Assembly (NCBI GenBank): GCA_937952245.1
Contig: CALFYS010000061.1
Span: 1-11,014, forward strand
Reading direction: 5' to 3'
Length of the DNA stretch: 11,014 nucleotides
DNA from: an uncultured Alphaproteobacteria bacterium
GTDB lineage: Bacteria > Pseudomonadota > Alphaproteobacteria > Puniceispirillales > UBA1172
Shown in pieces: positions 1 through 7,551 of the stretch (position 1 is the stretch's first letter; the number at the start of each line of letters is the position of its first letter). Position numbers and translations under genes: made by a program. The notes beneath the pieces are model-generated. The model made no database searches. It was not told where the DNA came from and saw nothing but the letters and a program-made list of their open reading frames with translations.

Positions 1-83
1 TTTTATTTAATTTTATTGCAATTCTTGATTTTTTAAGTCAAAATTAAATTAATTGAAAAATTATTCAAAATTGCGACAAGAAT
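1..83 (+). promoter_or_regulatory. AT-rich leader of the cysD-cysNC operon with two palindromes
   Basis: This stretch has 13 G or C bases in 83 (about 16%), far below the rest of the window, as expected for a promoter region. Two inverted repeats are visible. TTGATTT-TTT-AAGTCAA at 25-41 has one mismatch between its 7-base arms. TTGAA-AAATTA-TTCAA at 53-68 has perfect 5-base arms. Their centres are about 27 bases apart, so they could be paired operator half-sites for a sulfur regulator, but this is inference and AT-rich DNA gives such palindromes easily. No convincing -35/-10 pair stands out; TTGCAA (16-21) with CAAAAT (39-44) at 17 bases is the best I can offer. No strong Shine-Dalgarno sequence precedes the cysD ATG. 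Confidence 0.4.
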
Positions 84-1532
84 ATGCTGCCAAACACGCC
101 CCATCCCGATCACCCCCTCTGGACACGCGATCTGCTGTTGGAACAATTGGGCCTATCCCATTCCGCCGCTGATTTAAAAAAATGTGAGCGGCTGATCACG
201 GACGCTGAATATTTCCCTCCGCAAATAGGGTTTGAAGACCTTCGGGATGAACAATCACGCCCGCTTTCTCGATCATTATTGGAACACGCCGCCGCCAGCA
301 TCCAATCAAAGCGGGGCAAATGGCTGATCATCCAGCCATGGCAAAAGAAACAAGATGATCAGGTTGGGGCGATGATTTGCGCCCATGACGGTCGCGGGGC
401 ACGGCTTTGGTCATTCGCCCAAGATGGGCAATCGGCGCAAGACCACCTCCAGTCCTTTATCAATGCCATTGCTGACCACCATGACAACCCTGTTTTATTG
501 CTTATCCATGGGGGTTTGGCGCAATATCGCCATCAGATGACCTTGCCTGAAGGTGTTTTGGTCGCGGATGCCGCCTATCGTGAGCATTACGCTTTAAACC
601 TGAAGATGGACAGCACCCCAACCCCGCCATCAACCCCGCCGACCCATCTTGATCTGCTAGAAGCGGAAAGCATTCAAATTATCCGCGAAGTGGCGGCGGA
701 GGCTGAAAACCCCGTGATGCTCTATTCCATCGGTAAAGACAGCGCGGTGATGCTGCATCTGGCGCGTAAAGCCTTTTGGCCGGGGATTCCGCCCTTCCCG
801 CTTTTGCACGTTGATACCGGATGGAAATTCCGCGCCATGTATGAATTCCGTGACCAAGTCGCTGAAGCCACAGGGATGGAATTGCTGGTGCATAAAAACC
901 CTGATGGCGTCAAGCAAGGGATCAACCCTATTGACCATGGCTCGGCCTTGCATACCGATATTATGAAAACACAAGGGCTGAAACAGGCGCTTGATGCGCA
1001 TCAATTTGATGCCGCTTTCGGGGGCGCGCGCCGTGATGAAGAAAAAAGCCGCGCCAAGGAACGAATTTTCTCCTTCCGCACCGCCAAGCATCAATGGGAT
1101 CCTAAAAACCAACGTCCGGAATTATGGTCACTTTACAACACCCGCGTGACCAAAGGTGAATCCATGCGGGTTTTTCCCCTGTCCAATTGGACGGAACTTG
1201 ATATTTGGACCTATATCTACCGCGAAAACATCCCCATTGTGCCGCTTTATTTTGCTGGTCTTCGTCCGGTGGTGGAACGTGACGGCACGCTGATTATGGT
1301 GGATGATGATCGCCTGCCCCTTGGCAAATCTGATCAAGTTGAAATGCGGCAGGTTCGGTTCCGCACCTTGGGCTGCTATCCGCTGACAGGGGCGATTGAA
1401 AGCAGCGCCAGCAGTATCGAAGATATTATTCTGGAATTGCTCACCACACGGTCATCGGAACGCCAAGGCCGTACCATTGATAAAGATGCCAAAGCTTCTA
1501 TGGAAGACAAGAAAAAGGAAGGGTATTTCTAA
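84..1532 (+). CDS. cysD: Sulfate adenylyltransferase subunit 2 (CysD) with an unrecognised N-terminal extension
   Basis: The C-terminal part, from about residue 187, is CysD, the small catalytic subunit of ATP sulfurylase. With CysN it makes adenosine 5'-phosphosulfate (APS) from ATP and sulfate in the cytoplasm. The N-type ATP-pyrophosphatase loop SIGKDS lies at 215-220, the signature FGGARRDEEKSRAKER at 312-327, and the usual C-terminal GYF ends the protein. CysD is normally about 300 residues; this protein has 482. The extra N-terminal ~174 residues match no family I know. They look globular, with hydrophobic strands such as KWLIIQPW (79-86) and PVLLLIHGG (136-144), and join CysD through a Pro/Thr linker (177-186). 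An in-frame stop at 54-56 limits the start upstream, and ATG 84 is the first ATG, though its ribosome site is weak. An alternative ATG at 606 would give a normal-length CysD but also lacks a good ribosome site. The stop overlaps the cysNC start. Confidence 0.93.
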   Translation: MLPNTPHPDHPLWTRDLLLEQLGLSHSAADLKKCERLITDAEYFPPQIGFEDLRDEQSRPLSRSLLEHAAASIQSKRGKWLIIQPWQKKQDDQVGAMICAHDGRGARLWSFAQDGQSAQDHLQSFINAIADHHDNPVLLLIHGGLAQYRHQMTLPEGVLVADAAYREHYALNLKMDSTPTPPSTPPTHLDLLEAESIQIIREVAAEAENPVMLYSIGKDSAVMLHLARKAFWPGIPPFPLLHVDTGWKFRAMYEFRDQVAEATGMELLVHKNPDGVKQGINPIDHGSALHTDIMKTQGLKQALDAHQFDAAFGGARRDEEKSRAKERIFSFRTAKHQWDPKNQRPELWSLYNTRVTKGESMRVFPLSNWTELDIWTYIYRENIPIVPLYFAGLRPVVERDGTLIMVDDDRLPLGKSDQVEMRQVRFRTLGCYPLTGAIESSASSIEDIILELLTTRSSERQGRTIDKDAKASMEDKKKEGYF

Positions 1533-3394
1533 TGACAGCGCCAACCCTCTCCGTCCAAGATTATCTGGCCGAACAATCAGGTTTGGATACCTTACGTTTC
1601 ATCACCTGCGGGTCCGTTGATGATGGTAAATCCACCTTGATTGGCCGAATGCTTTTTGAAGCGCAATGTTTGTTTGATGATCAGATTTCCGCGCTTCAGG
1701 CTGAATCGAAAAAACACGGCACCCAAGGCGCGGATATTGATTTCGCGCTGCTGGTGGATGGGCTTTCCGCCGAACGGGAACAAGGCATCACGATTGATGT
1801 CGCCTATCGGTTTTTTTCAACAGACCGCCGAAAGTTTATCGTCGCCGACACCCCTGGCCACGCCCAATACACCCGCAATATGGCGACAGGCGCCTCCACA
1901 GCGTCTTTGGCGATTATTTTGGTGGATGCCCGCCATGGCATGATGGAACAAACCCGCCGCCACAGTTTAATCTGTAACCTGATGGGCATTAAAAACATCA
2001 TTTTGGCGGTCAATAAAATGGATCTGGTGGGGTATGACCAATCGGTCTTTGATCAGATTGTCGCCGATTACCAAGAATTTAGCGGTGACCTGAATTTCAC
2101 CGATGTCACGCCCATCGCCATCTCAGCTTTGATGGGGGATAATGTTACCGAACGTTCCAGCAAAATGCGCTGGTATCAAGGCCCTACGCTCATTTCAAAA
2201 CTTGAAACCATTGACCCGAACCCACCTGCCAGCGCATCAGGCTTTGCCTTGCCCGTGCAATTGGTGGCGCGCCCCAATGCTGATTTCAGAGGGTTCAGCG
2301 GCACGGTCTTGCGATCAGCAGTCCGGAGGGGTGATGCCATCAGGGTTGCACCTTCAGGGGCAACAAGCCGGGTCAAAGCCATCTGGCTTGCGGGGGCTGA
2401 ATTGGAAGAAGCCGCCCCGGGCCTGTCCGTCACCATTGAATTGGAAGACGAGATTGATATTTCCCGCGGTGATGTCATCGCCGCCAAATCCACCCCTGTT
2501 GAAACCGCTGATCAATTTGAAGCGGATGTCATCTGGATGAGCAAAACCAAAGGGCTGATTGGTCGGCAATATCAATTGAAAATCGGCGGCCAGACCGTTA
2601 CCGCCAGCCTATCGAACTTGAAACATCAGATTGATGTCAACACAGGCCAAGAATTGGCCGCCAATGATATGGATTTAAACCATATCGCTTGCGTGACCAT
2701 CAACACGCTGAAGCCAATCGCCTATGACAGCTATCAACATTGCAAAGACCTTGGCGCGTTTATTCTGATTGATCCCCAAACCAATGAAACCATGGCGGCG
2801 GGCATGATTAAATTTGCCCTAAGACGTGCCACCAATATCCATCAACAAAACCTTGATGTCGATAAATCAGCCCGCCGTGCCCTTAATGGCCATACTTCAA
2901 AAGTCTTTTGGTTCACAGGGTTGAGCGGTTCGGGCAAATCCACCATTGCCAATGCTTTTGCCCAATCCTTGCATGAACAGGGCATTCGCACCTATGTGCT
3001 GGATGGTGATAATATCCGCCATGGGCTGAATAAAGATTTGGGCTTTACCGACGCCGATCGGGTGGAAAACATCCGCCGTATCGCTGAAGTCGCCAAATTG
3101 ATGGTGGACGCAGGGCTTGTGGTGTTAACCGCCTTTATCAGTCCCTTTAGGGCTGAACGCGATATGGCGCGGTCTTTATTCGACGATGGTGAATTTGTCG
3201 AAGTCTTTGTCGATACACCGCTTGAGGTTTGTGAAGAACGCGATGCCAAAGGGCTTTATAAGAAAGCCCGGGCGGGTGAGATTCCAAACTTCACCGGTAT
3301 TGGCTCACCTTATGAAGCGCCTGAAAACCCTGAATTGCGGCTTGAAGAAGCTGATCTTGATGATCAAATCACCGTTCTCAAATCCATTTTATAA
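1532..3394 (+). CDS. cysNC: Bifunctional sulfate adenylyltransferase subunit 1 / adenylyl-sulfate kinase (CysN-CysC fusion)
   Basis: This 620-residue protein joins the GTPase subunit of ATP sulfurylase to APS kinase, as in NodQ-type enzymes. GTP hydrolysis by the N-terminal part drives APS synthesis by CysD; the C-terminal part phosphorylates APS to PAPS. The GTPase motifs are in order: G1 GSVDDGKST at 27-35, switch-I EQGITID at 83-89, G3 DTPGH at 106-110, G4 NKMD at 161-164 and G5 SAL at 198-200. Translation-factor-like beta-barrel regions follow (about 235-435). The kinase has Walker A GLSGSGKST at 463-471, DGDNIRHGLN at 491-500 and SPFR at 537-540, the serine being the phosphorylated position in the family. 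Length is normal for the fusion. The ATG shares its A with the cysD TAA, and a Shine-Dalgarno AGGAAGG lies inside the end of cysD, so the pair is translationally coupled. galE converges 27 bases beyond the stop. Confidence 0.97.
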   Translation: MTAPTLSVQDYLAEQSGLDTLRFITCGSVDDGKSTLIGRMLFEAQCLFDDQISALQAESKKHGTQGADIDFALLVDGLSAEREQGITIDVAYRFFSTDRRKFIVADTPGHAQYTRNMATGASTASLAIILVDARHGMMEQTRRHSLICNLMGIKNIILAVNKMDLVGYDQSVFDQIVADYQEFSGDLNFTDVTPIAISALMGDNVTERSSKMRWYQGPTLISKLETIDPNPPASASGFALPVQLVARPNADFRGFSGTVLRSAVRRGDAIRVAPSGATSRVKAIWLAGAELEEAAPGLSVTIELEDEIDISRGDVIAAKSTPVETADQFEADVIWMSKTKGLIGRQYQLKIGGQTVTASLSNLKHQIDVNTGQELAANDMDLNHIACVTINTLKPIAYDSYQHCKDLGAFILIDPQTNETMAAGMIKFALRRATNIHQQNLDVDKSARRALNGHTSKVFWFTGLSGSGKSTIANAFAQSLHEQGIRTYVLDGDNIRHGLNKDLGFTDADRVENIRRIAEVAKLMVDAGLVVLTAFISPFRAERDMARSLFDDGEFVEVFVDTPLEVCEERDAKGLYKKARAGEIPNFTGIGSPYEAPENPELRLEEADLDDQITVLKSIL

Positions 3395-3421
3395 AGGGAT
3401 GTGCTAGAGAGGTTTAAATGG

Positions 3422-4438
3422 CTATTCGCCGTCATAACCTTGGGGGTTATCGGCAATCCAACGCCATGAATCCCGCGCCATATCATCCAAAGAACGGCTG
3501 GCTTGCCACCCTAATATGGCTTTGGCTTTTTGGGGGTCGGCGTAGAACATGGCAATATCCCCCTGCCGTCTAGGGGCGAATTCATAAGGGATGGTCTGCC
3601 CCGATGCCCGTTCAAACGCCGCAACAATTTCCAAAACAGAATACCCTTGCCCAGTGCCGAGGTTAACCGCTTCAACCCCTTGGCTATGTTCGCAGGCATT
3701 CAACGCCGCCACATGGCCTTTGGCCAGATCGGTGACATGGATATAGTCACGAACACCAGTGCCATCAGGCGTGTCATAATCATTGCCAAAGACATGAAGT
3801 TTTTCGCGCCTGCCAACGGCAACCTGTTGGATATAGGGCATCAGATTATTCGGAATCCCCATAGGGTCTTCCCCAATTTGGCCAGAAATATGCGCGCCAA
3901 CAGGGTTAAAATAGCGCAACAACAGCGCTGATCTTTTTGGCTCAACCGCCGCCCAATCCTTGATCATTTCTTCGATAAAATATTTGGTTCGGCCATAGGG
4001 ATTCACCGGCGCCACGGGATGACCTTCATCATAGGGCAGATAATGGGGCGTGCCGTAAACCGTGGCAGAAGACGAGAAAATTATCCGATGACAGCCTGAA
4101 GCCTCCATCGCTTTCAATAAATGAATCGTGCCGGTGACGTTATTATCATAATAAATCAATGGCTGTTCTTCGGATTGCCCCACCGCCTTTAGCCCAGCAA
4201 AATGAATCACCGCATCGGGGCGGAACTCTTGGCAAATTTGATGAATTCCTTCTTGGTCACAAATCGAAGCGTCCGCCACGTCAAAGGTTTTATTGGTCAA
4301 GCGTTCGACACGCTGAAGCGCGATTGGGGATGCGTTGGAAAAATTATCAACCACCATCACCTCATGGTCTGCTGACAACAATTCCACAAGCGTATGGGTG
4401 CCGATATACCCCGCTCCCCCTGTCACTAACACGCGCAT
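3422..4438 (-). CDS. galE: UDP-glucose 4-epimerase
   Basis: This is a 338-residue extended short-chain dehydrogenase/reductase that interconverts UDP-glucose and UDP-galactose, with bound NAD, in the cytoplasm. It serves the Leloir pathway and supplies galactose for surface polysaccharide. The NAD-binding GGAGYIG lies at 7-13, the adenosine-ribose Asp of VVDNFSN at 31, the catalytic serine region SSSAT at 122-126, and the YxxxK pair is Tyr148 and Lys152. Length matches bacterial GalE (about 338). The ATG is preceded by GAAGAGGG at a suitable distance. It lies 31 bases after the dctM stop on the same strand, so it may be read from the dctPQM transcript, although the functions have no evident link. 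Other UDP-sugar epimerases of the family are possible, but the sequence reads as standard GalE. Confidence 0.95.
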   Translation of the reverse strand: MRVLVTGGAGYIGTHTLVELLSADHEVMVVDNFSNASPIALQRVERLTNKTFDVADASICDQEGIHQICQEFRPDAVIHFAGLKAVGQSEEQPLIYYDNNVTGTIHLLKAMEASGCHRIIFSSSATVYGTPHYLPYDEGHPVAPVNPYGRTKYFIEEMIKDWAAVEPKRSALLLRYFNPVGAHISGQIGEDPMGIPNNLMPYIQQVAVGRREKLHVFGNDYDTPDGTGVRDYIHVTDLAKGHVAALNACEHSQGVEAVNLGTGQGYSVLEIVAAFERASGQTIPYEFAPRRQGDIAMFYADPQKAKAILGWQASRSLDDMARDSWRWIADNPQGYDGE

Positions 4439-4469
4439 TATTGATCGACCCTCTTCGTTCCGCCTGAGA

Positions 4470-5792
4470 TTAATATAACAGCCTTAACAGACCCAAGGAT
4501 AAAATCGGGAAAGCCATTAAAATCACGACCCTGATCAAATCGCTCACCACAAAAGGAATAACGCCTTTAAAACTTTCGGAAAGGGGCACATCCTTGGCCA
4601 AGGCGTTAATCACAAACAGATTAAGCCCCACCGGCGGCGTGATCAATCCCACCTCAACAACAATCAAGACCAATACCCCAAACCAAAGTGCCGCTTCTTC
4701 GGGCGGCAGACCAACATCAAGGGTCTGAAACACAGGGAAAAACACAGGGATCGTCAGGATAATCATCGACAGGCTGTCCATCACACAACCCAAGATCAAA
4801 TAAACCAACAGCATGATCGTTAAGATCAACCAAGGGTTGAGCCCGATTTCCGTCACAAACCCTGCCGCTTCAAAAGGCAATCGTGTCAGGGCAAGGAAAC
4901 TGTTAAATACCGCCGCCCCCAGCAAAATCATGAAGATCATCGCGGTTGAAACCGCCACTTCCAAAAGCGCGTCTTCAAAGGATTTCCGGTCAAGCCCGCC
5001 GTTAAGCCATGCCACCAGCCCTGTCGCCCCTGCCCCAATGGCGGCGGCTTCGGTGGGGGTGAACCAGCCGGCGTAAATCCCGCCGATGACGGTCAAGAAA
5101 ATCGCAACAACAGGCCAAATTTCCGTTAAGGCTTTGCGGCGTTCTGCCCAAGAGGCGCGAGGGTTTTGGATTTCTTTTTCACCACCCACGCGCACCATAA
5201 TGGCAACGGTGATCATATAGCCCAGCACCGCCAAAAACCCCGGGACAAAAGCCACGATGAATAATTTTGCGATATTCTGTTCGGTTAAAATCGCATAGAT
5301 CACCAGCACCACCGATGGCGGGATCAACACGCCTAATGTGCCGCCCGCCGCCAATACCGCCGTTGACAGGCGATCGGAATAACCATATTTCCGCAATTCG
5401 GGCAAAGCCACCTGCCCCATGGTGGCGGCGGTCGCAAGGGATGAGCCGCAAATCGCCCCAAAACCGCCGCAAGCCGCAATTGATGATAAGGCCACCCCGC
5501 CACGGCGATGGCCAACCATTTTATTGGCCGCTTCAAACAAGGCTTTTGACAGCCCCCCACGGCTGGCGAATTGCCCCATCAGCAAAAACAGCGGCACCAC
5601 GCTTAGGGAATAGCTTGAAAAACTGGAATAACTTAAGGTTTTCATTTGGGCGAAAATGGGCATCCAATTGCCCATCACCAAAAATTGCCCGATGATCCCC
5701 ACCACAAACATGGAGACCATAATCGGCACCCGCAAGAGGATCAGCCCCAGCATAACGGGAAACGCGATCAACCCAAGTTCAAGAGAGGTCAT
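4470..5792 (-). CDS. dctM: TRAP transporter large permease subunit (DctM family)
   Basis: This is the large inner-membrane subunit of a tripartite ATP-independent periplasmic transporter. It carries the transport path and couples uptake, usually to sodium. The 440 residues are almost all hydrophobic, consistent with the roughly 12 membrane segments of the family. Typical motifs are PLFLLMGQFASRGG (67-80), GFGAICGSSLATAATMG (110-126), GGTLGVLIPPS (150-160), TPTEAAAIGAG, and TPPVGLNLFV near the C terminus. I chose ATG 5792 over an upstream in-frame codon at 5837 for two reasons. The family normally begins with a short stretch before the first membrane helix, and the G-rich run just upstream acts as a Shine-Dalgarno sequence. 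With this start the gene overlaps dctQ by 14 bases, a common dctQ/dctM arrangement. It acts with dctQ and dctP. Confidence 0.96.
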   Translation of the reverse strand: MTSLELGLIAFPVMLGLILLRVPIMVSMFVVGIIGQFLVMGNWMPIFAQMKTLSYSSFSSYSLSVVPLFLLMGQFASRGGLSKALFEAANKMVGHRRGGVALSSIAACGGFGAICGSSLATAATMGQVALPELRKYGYSDRLSTAVLAAGGTLGVLIPPSVVLVIYAILTEQNIAKLFIVAFVPGFLAVLGYMITVAIMVRVGGEKEIQNPRASWAERRKALTEIWPVVAIFLTVIGGIYAGWFTPTEAAAIGAGATGLVAWLNGGLDRKSFEDALLEVAVSTAMIFMILLGAAVFNSFLALTRLPFEAAGFVTEIGLNPWLILTIMLLVYLILGCVMDSLSMIILTIPVFFPVFQTLDVGLPPEEAALWFGVLVLIVVEVGLITPPVGLNLFVINALAKDVPLSESFKGVIPFVVSDLIRVVILMAFPILSLGLLRLLY

Positions 5793-6315
5793 GACGCCCC
5801 CCTTCATTTCCCCCTTCGTGGCCCCCTTCACAACCACGCACGGCTTCGGTCAATGTCACAATAGCGGCAACCACCCAAAGATACGCCCCGGGCAAGGCCG
5901 CCAAATAACCCCACCACACCGGCATCATCAGAATGAAAGACATCTCACCGTAATTGAGCTTATCCATGAACCCTAAGGTCAATTGGCGGGCGATATAAAA
6001 CGCCATGGCGACAATCAGCATTTGGCTGATCACCGCAATCGTGCGATTAAGCATCTTCGGGAAATGCCGCGCCAATACATCAACCGCCACATGACCGTTT
6101 TTGATTTGCGCCCAAGGCAAGATCCAGAAGATCACAAAGGCGCTGCCGAATTCCACCAGCTCAAAATCACCAGGGATAGGCCCCAGCCCATAGGCGTTGA
6201 TCCCGCGGCCAATCACCGAAATGATGGTCATCACCACCATCAACAATAACACCACCCCACCGATCAGGGCGAAAGCTCTGGCGGCGGCGGTGGTGATTTT
6301 ATTGAAATAGGTCAC
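5779..6315 (-). CDS. dctQ: TRAP transporter small permease subunit (DctQ family)
   Basis: This is the small membrane subunit that partners DctM. The 178-residue protein has four predicted membrane segments, at about 13-36, 55-71, 92-110 and 132-156, as usual for DctQ. The segment GDFELVEFGSAFVIFW (49-64) followed by PWAQIKNGHVAVDVL (67-81) is typical. The start is GTG at 6315; an in-frame TAA 12 bases upstream excludes a longer form, and no clear Shine-Dalgarno sequence is present, which is odd for a subunit needed with DctM. A 12-base direct repeat straddles the start. The C-terminal tail carries three EGGx tetrapeptides (163-174) encoded by a 12-base tandem repeat. It lies 22 bases after dctP. 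Confidence 0.93.
   Translation of the reverse strand: MTYFNKITTAAARAFALIGGVVLLLMVVMTIISVIGRGINAYGLGPIPGDFELVEFGSAFVIFWILPWAQIKNGHVAVDVLARHFPKMLNRTIAVISQMLIVAMAFYIARQLTLGFMDKLNYGEMSFILMMPVWWGYLAALPGAYLWVVAAIVTLTEAVRGCEGGHEGGNEGGRHDLS
5798..5829 (-). repeat. Three tandem 12-base units at the dctQ/dctM junction
   Basis: On the minus strand the octamer GAAGGGGG occurs three times at exactly 12-base spacing (5829-5822, 5817-5810 and 5805-5798). It encodes EGGH, EGGN and EGGR at the end of DctQ. The last copy lies at Shine-Dalgarno distance from the dctM ATG at 5792. The repeat may be a slippage expansion in a tolerant protein tail. All three copies resemble ribosome-binding sequences, but only the last is correctly spaced. 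Confidence 0.8.
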
Positions 6316-6331
6316 GGGTTGATTTTATTGA
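6294..6331. repeat. 12-base direct repeat around the dctQ start codon
   Basis: TGATTTTATTGA occurs exactly at 6294-6305 and 6320-6331, a 26-base offset, with the GTG start of dctQ (6313-6315) between the copies. The offset is not a multiple of three, so the copies are in different frames and the upstream one contributes the in-frame TAA. This may be a small local duplication in the dctP-dctQ gap, or chance in an AT-rich spot. No role is known. Confidence 0.6.
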
Positions 6332-6337
6332 CCGGCG

Positions 6338-7405
6338 TTATTTTGCTTTCGCAATTTCAGCCCTTGCTTTGGCGACAAGCGCCGCGCCATCAATACCTTT
6401 TTCATCCATTTCAGCAACCCATTTGGCGATCACCGGTTGAGCCGCGTCAATCCATTTGGCTTTCGCGGCATCATCCAACACCACAACGTCATTGCCAGCG
6501 TCGCGGGCGATTTTAATCCCCACCAGATCAGCACGATCCATGGCTTGCCCTGCCATCCGTGCCATTTTTTCACCGGAATGCTTGTCGATAACTGCTTTCA
6601 GGTCATCCGGCAGGCTTTCATAGCGGGACTTATTCATGATGAAACCAAAAGTCGCGGTATAAAGACCGGGGGATGAAGAAAAACCGGTATGACCATCGGT
6701 CAATTCAGACATTTTCAAAATCACCGACACTTCATAAGGGATCACCGCGCCGTCAATCACGCCTTTGGAAAGGGATTCAGGAACCGCCGGTACCGGCATT
6801 CCAATGGCGGTTGCGCCCAATTCGGTCAGCATCATGGTGGTGACACGGGTTGGCCCCCGCAATTTCTTGCCCTCAAGGTCAGCAATCTCACGCACCGCTT
6901 GATCCTTGATATGGATAATGCCCGGCCCATGAATATGGAACGCCAAAGGATGCACATCTTTAAAGTCATTCTGGCCGTTTTCCATCATGAACCGCTGGAA
7001 GGCAACAGACCCTGTTTCAGCATCACCGGTCATAAACGGCAGCTCAAAGGCTTCGGCGGTGGGGAATAAGCCCGGGGTATAGCCCAAGACTGTCCAGATA
7101 ATATCAACAACGCCATCACGCGCTTGACCGTATAATGACGGCGGCTTGCCCCCCAATTGCATGGACGGATAATGTTCAACTTTGATCCGGCCACCGGAAT
7201 CTTTTTCAACCGCTTCAATCCAAGGCTCAATCGCTTCGGCGGGAATGGTTGAGGTTAAGGGCAGGAATTGATGAAAACGCAATGTCACTTCAGCGGCATT
7301 TGAAAGGCCAGCATTGGCCATCATCAAAAGGGCGATAAGGCCAGACCCTACAATATGCCCTGCAACACGGTTGAAAGGAAGGCGTGATAACGGAAATAGC
7401 TTCAT
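6338..7405 (-). CDS. dctP: TRAP transporter periplasmic substrate-binding protein (DctP family)
   Basis: This is the periplasmic receptor of the TRAP system, 355 residues before processing. A signal peptide is clear: basic residues at 2-13, a hydrophobic core at about 16-32, and a probable cut after Ala37 or Ala38 (SNA-A). The mature protein has the DctP pattern. Within LEGKKLRGP (177-185), Arg183 aligns with the arginine that binds the substrate carboxylate in characterised members such as SiaP. This is followed by GATAIGMPVPAVPESLSKG and DGAVIPYE (218-225). The ligand is therefore probably a carboxylic acid, but its identity cannot be read. Neighbouring CoA-transferase and acyl-CoA dehydrogenase genes point to an acid broken down through its CoA thioester. 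The ATG at 7405 has GAGAG upstream. It is the first gene of dctPQM. Confidence 0.96.
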   Translation of the reverse strand: MKLFPLSRLPFNRVAGHIVGSGLIALLMMANAGLSNAAEVTLRFHQFLPLTSTIPAEAIEPWIEAVEKDSGGRIKVEHYPSMQLGGKPPSLYGQARDGVVDIIWTVLGYTPGLFPTAEAFELPFMTGDAETGSVAFQRFMMENGQNDFKDVHPLAFHIHGPGIIHIKDQAVREIADLEGKKLRGPTRVTTMMLTELGATAIGMPVPAVPESLSKGVIDGAVIPYEVSVILKMSELTDGHTGFSSSPGLYTATFGFIMNKSRYESLPDDLKAVIDKHSGEKMARMAGQAMDRADLVGIKIARDAGNDVVVLDDAAKAKWIDAAQPVIAKWVAEMDEKGIDGAALVAKARAEIAKAK

Positions 7406-7465
7406 TATTCTCTCGCTTTAATATGAGAATGTAATCTCGGCTATAATTAAAGCAAATCGCCCAAA

Positions 7466-7494
7466 TTCATAGTTATTATTTCATAAATGATCAA
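7466..7494 (-). promoter_or_regulatory. Candidate sigma-70 promoter for dctPQM
   Basis: On the minus strand TTGATC (7494-7489) and TATGAA (7471-7466) are separated by 17 bases. Each matches four of six consensus positions. The -35 lies inside the left arm of the inverted repeat at 7487-7525, so a protein bound there could block the promoter. A second imperfect palindrome, GAGAAT-GT-AATCTC with one mismatch (7425-7438), lies between this promoter and the dctP start. Prediction by eye only. Confidence 0.4.
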
Positions 7495-7525
7495 ATTTTC
7501 TGATATTCTGGCATGGTTTGATCAT
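7487..7525. promoter_or_regulatory. Inverted repeat, possible operator shared by dctP and the acyl-CoA dehydrogenase gene
   Basis: ATGATCAAA (7487-7495) and TTTGATCAT (7517-7525) form a perfect 9-base inverted repeat in the divergent 146-bp gap. Each arm holds the self-complementary TGATCA, and the two cores are 31 bases apart, about three helical turns. That spacing suits two dimers on the same DNA face. The left arm covers the predicted dctP -35, and the right arm ends 26 bases before the acyl-CoA dehydrogenase ATG. No regulator gene is in the window. Confidence 0.45.
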
Positions 7526-7551
7526 ATTTTTTCTTCTCAAAAGGCTATTTC

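Noticed and set aside
657..1112. A 151-codon minus-strand reading frame inside cysD
   Set aside because: It lies wholly opposite the most conserved part of CysD and has no family features, so it is a shadow frame.
3428..3454. Hairpin near the convergent ends of cysNC and galE (GCCG-tc-ATAACC, five-base loop, GGTTAT-CGGC) as an intrinsic terminator
   Set aside because: The stem lies inside the last codons of galE, has a bulge, and is not followed by a T run on either strand.
5793..5837. An upstream start at 5837 for dctM, adding 15 residues
   Set aside because: The extra residues are the G-rich dctQ tail read in another frame. ATG 5792 has a good ribosome site and fits the family's usual N terminus.
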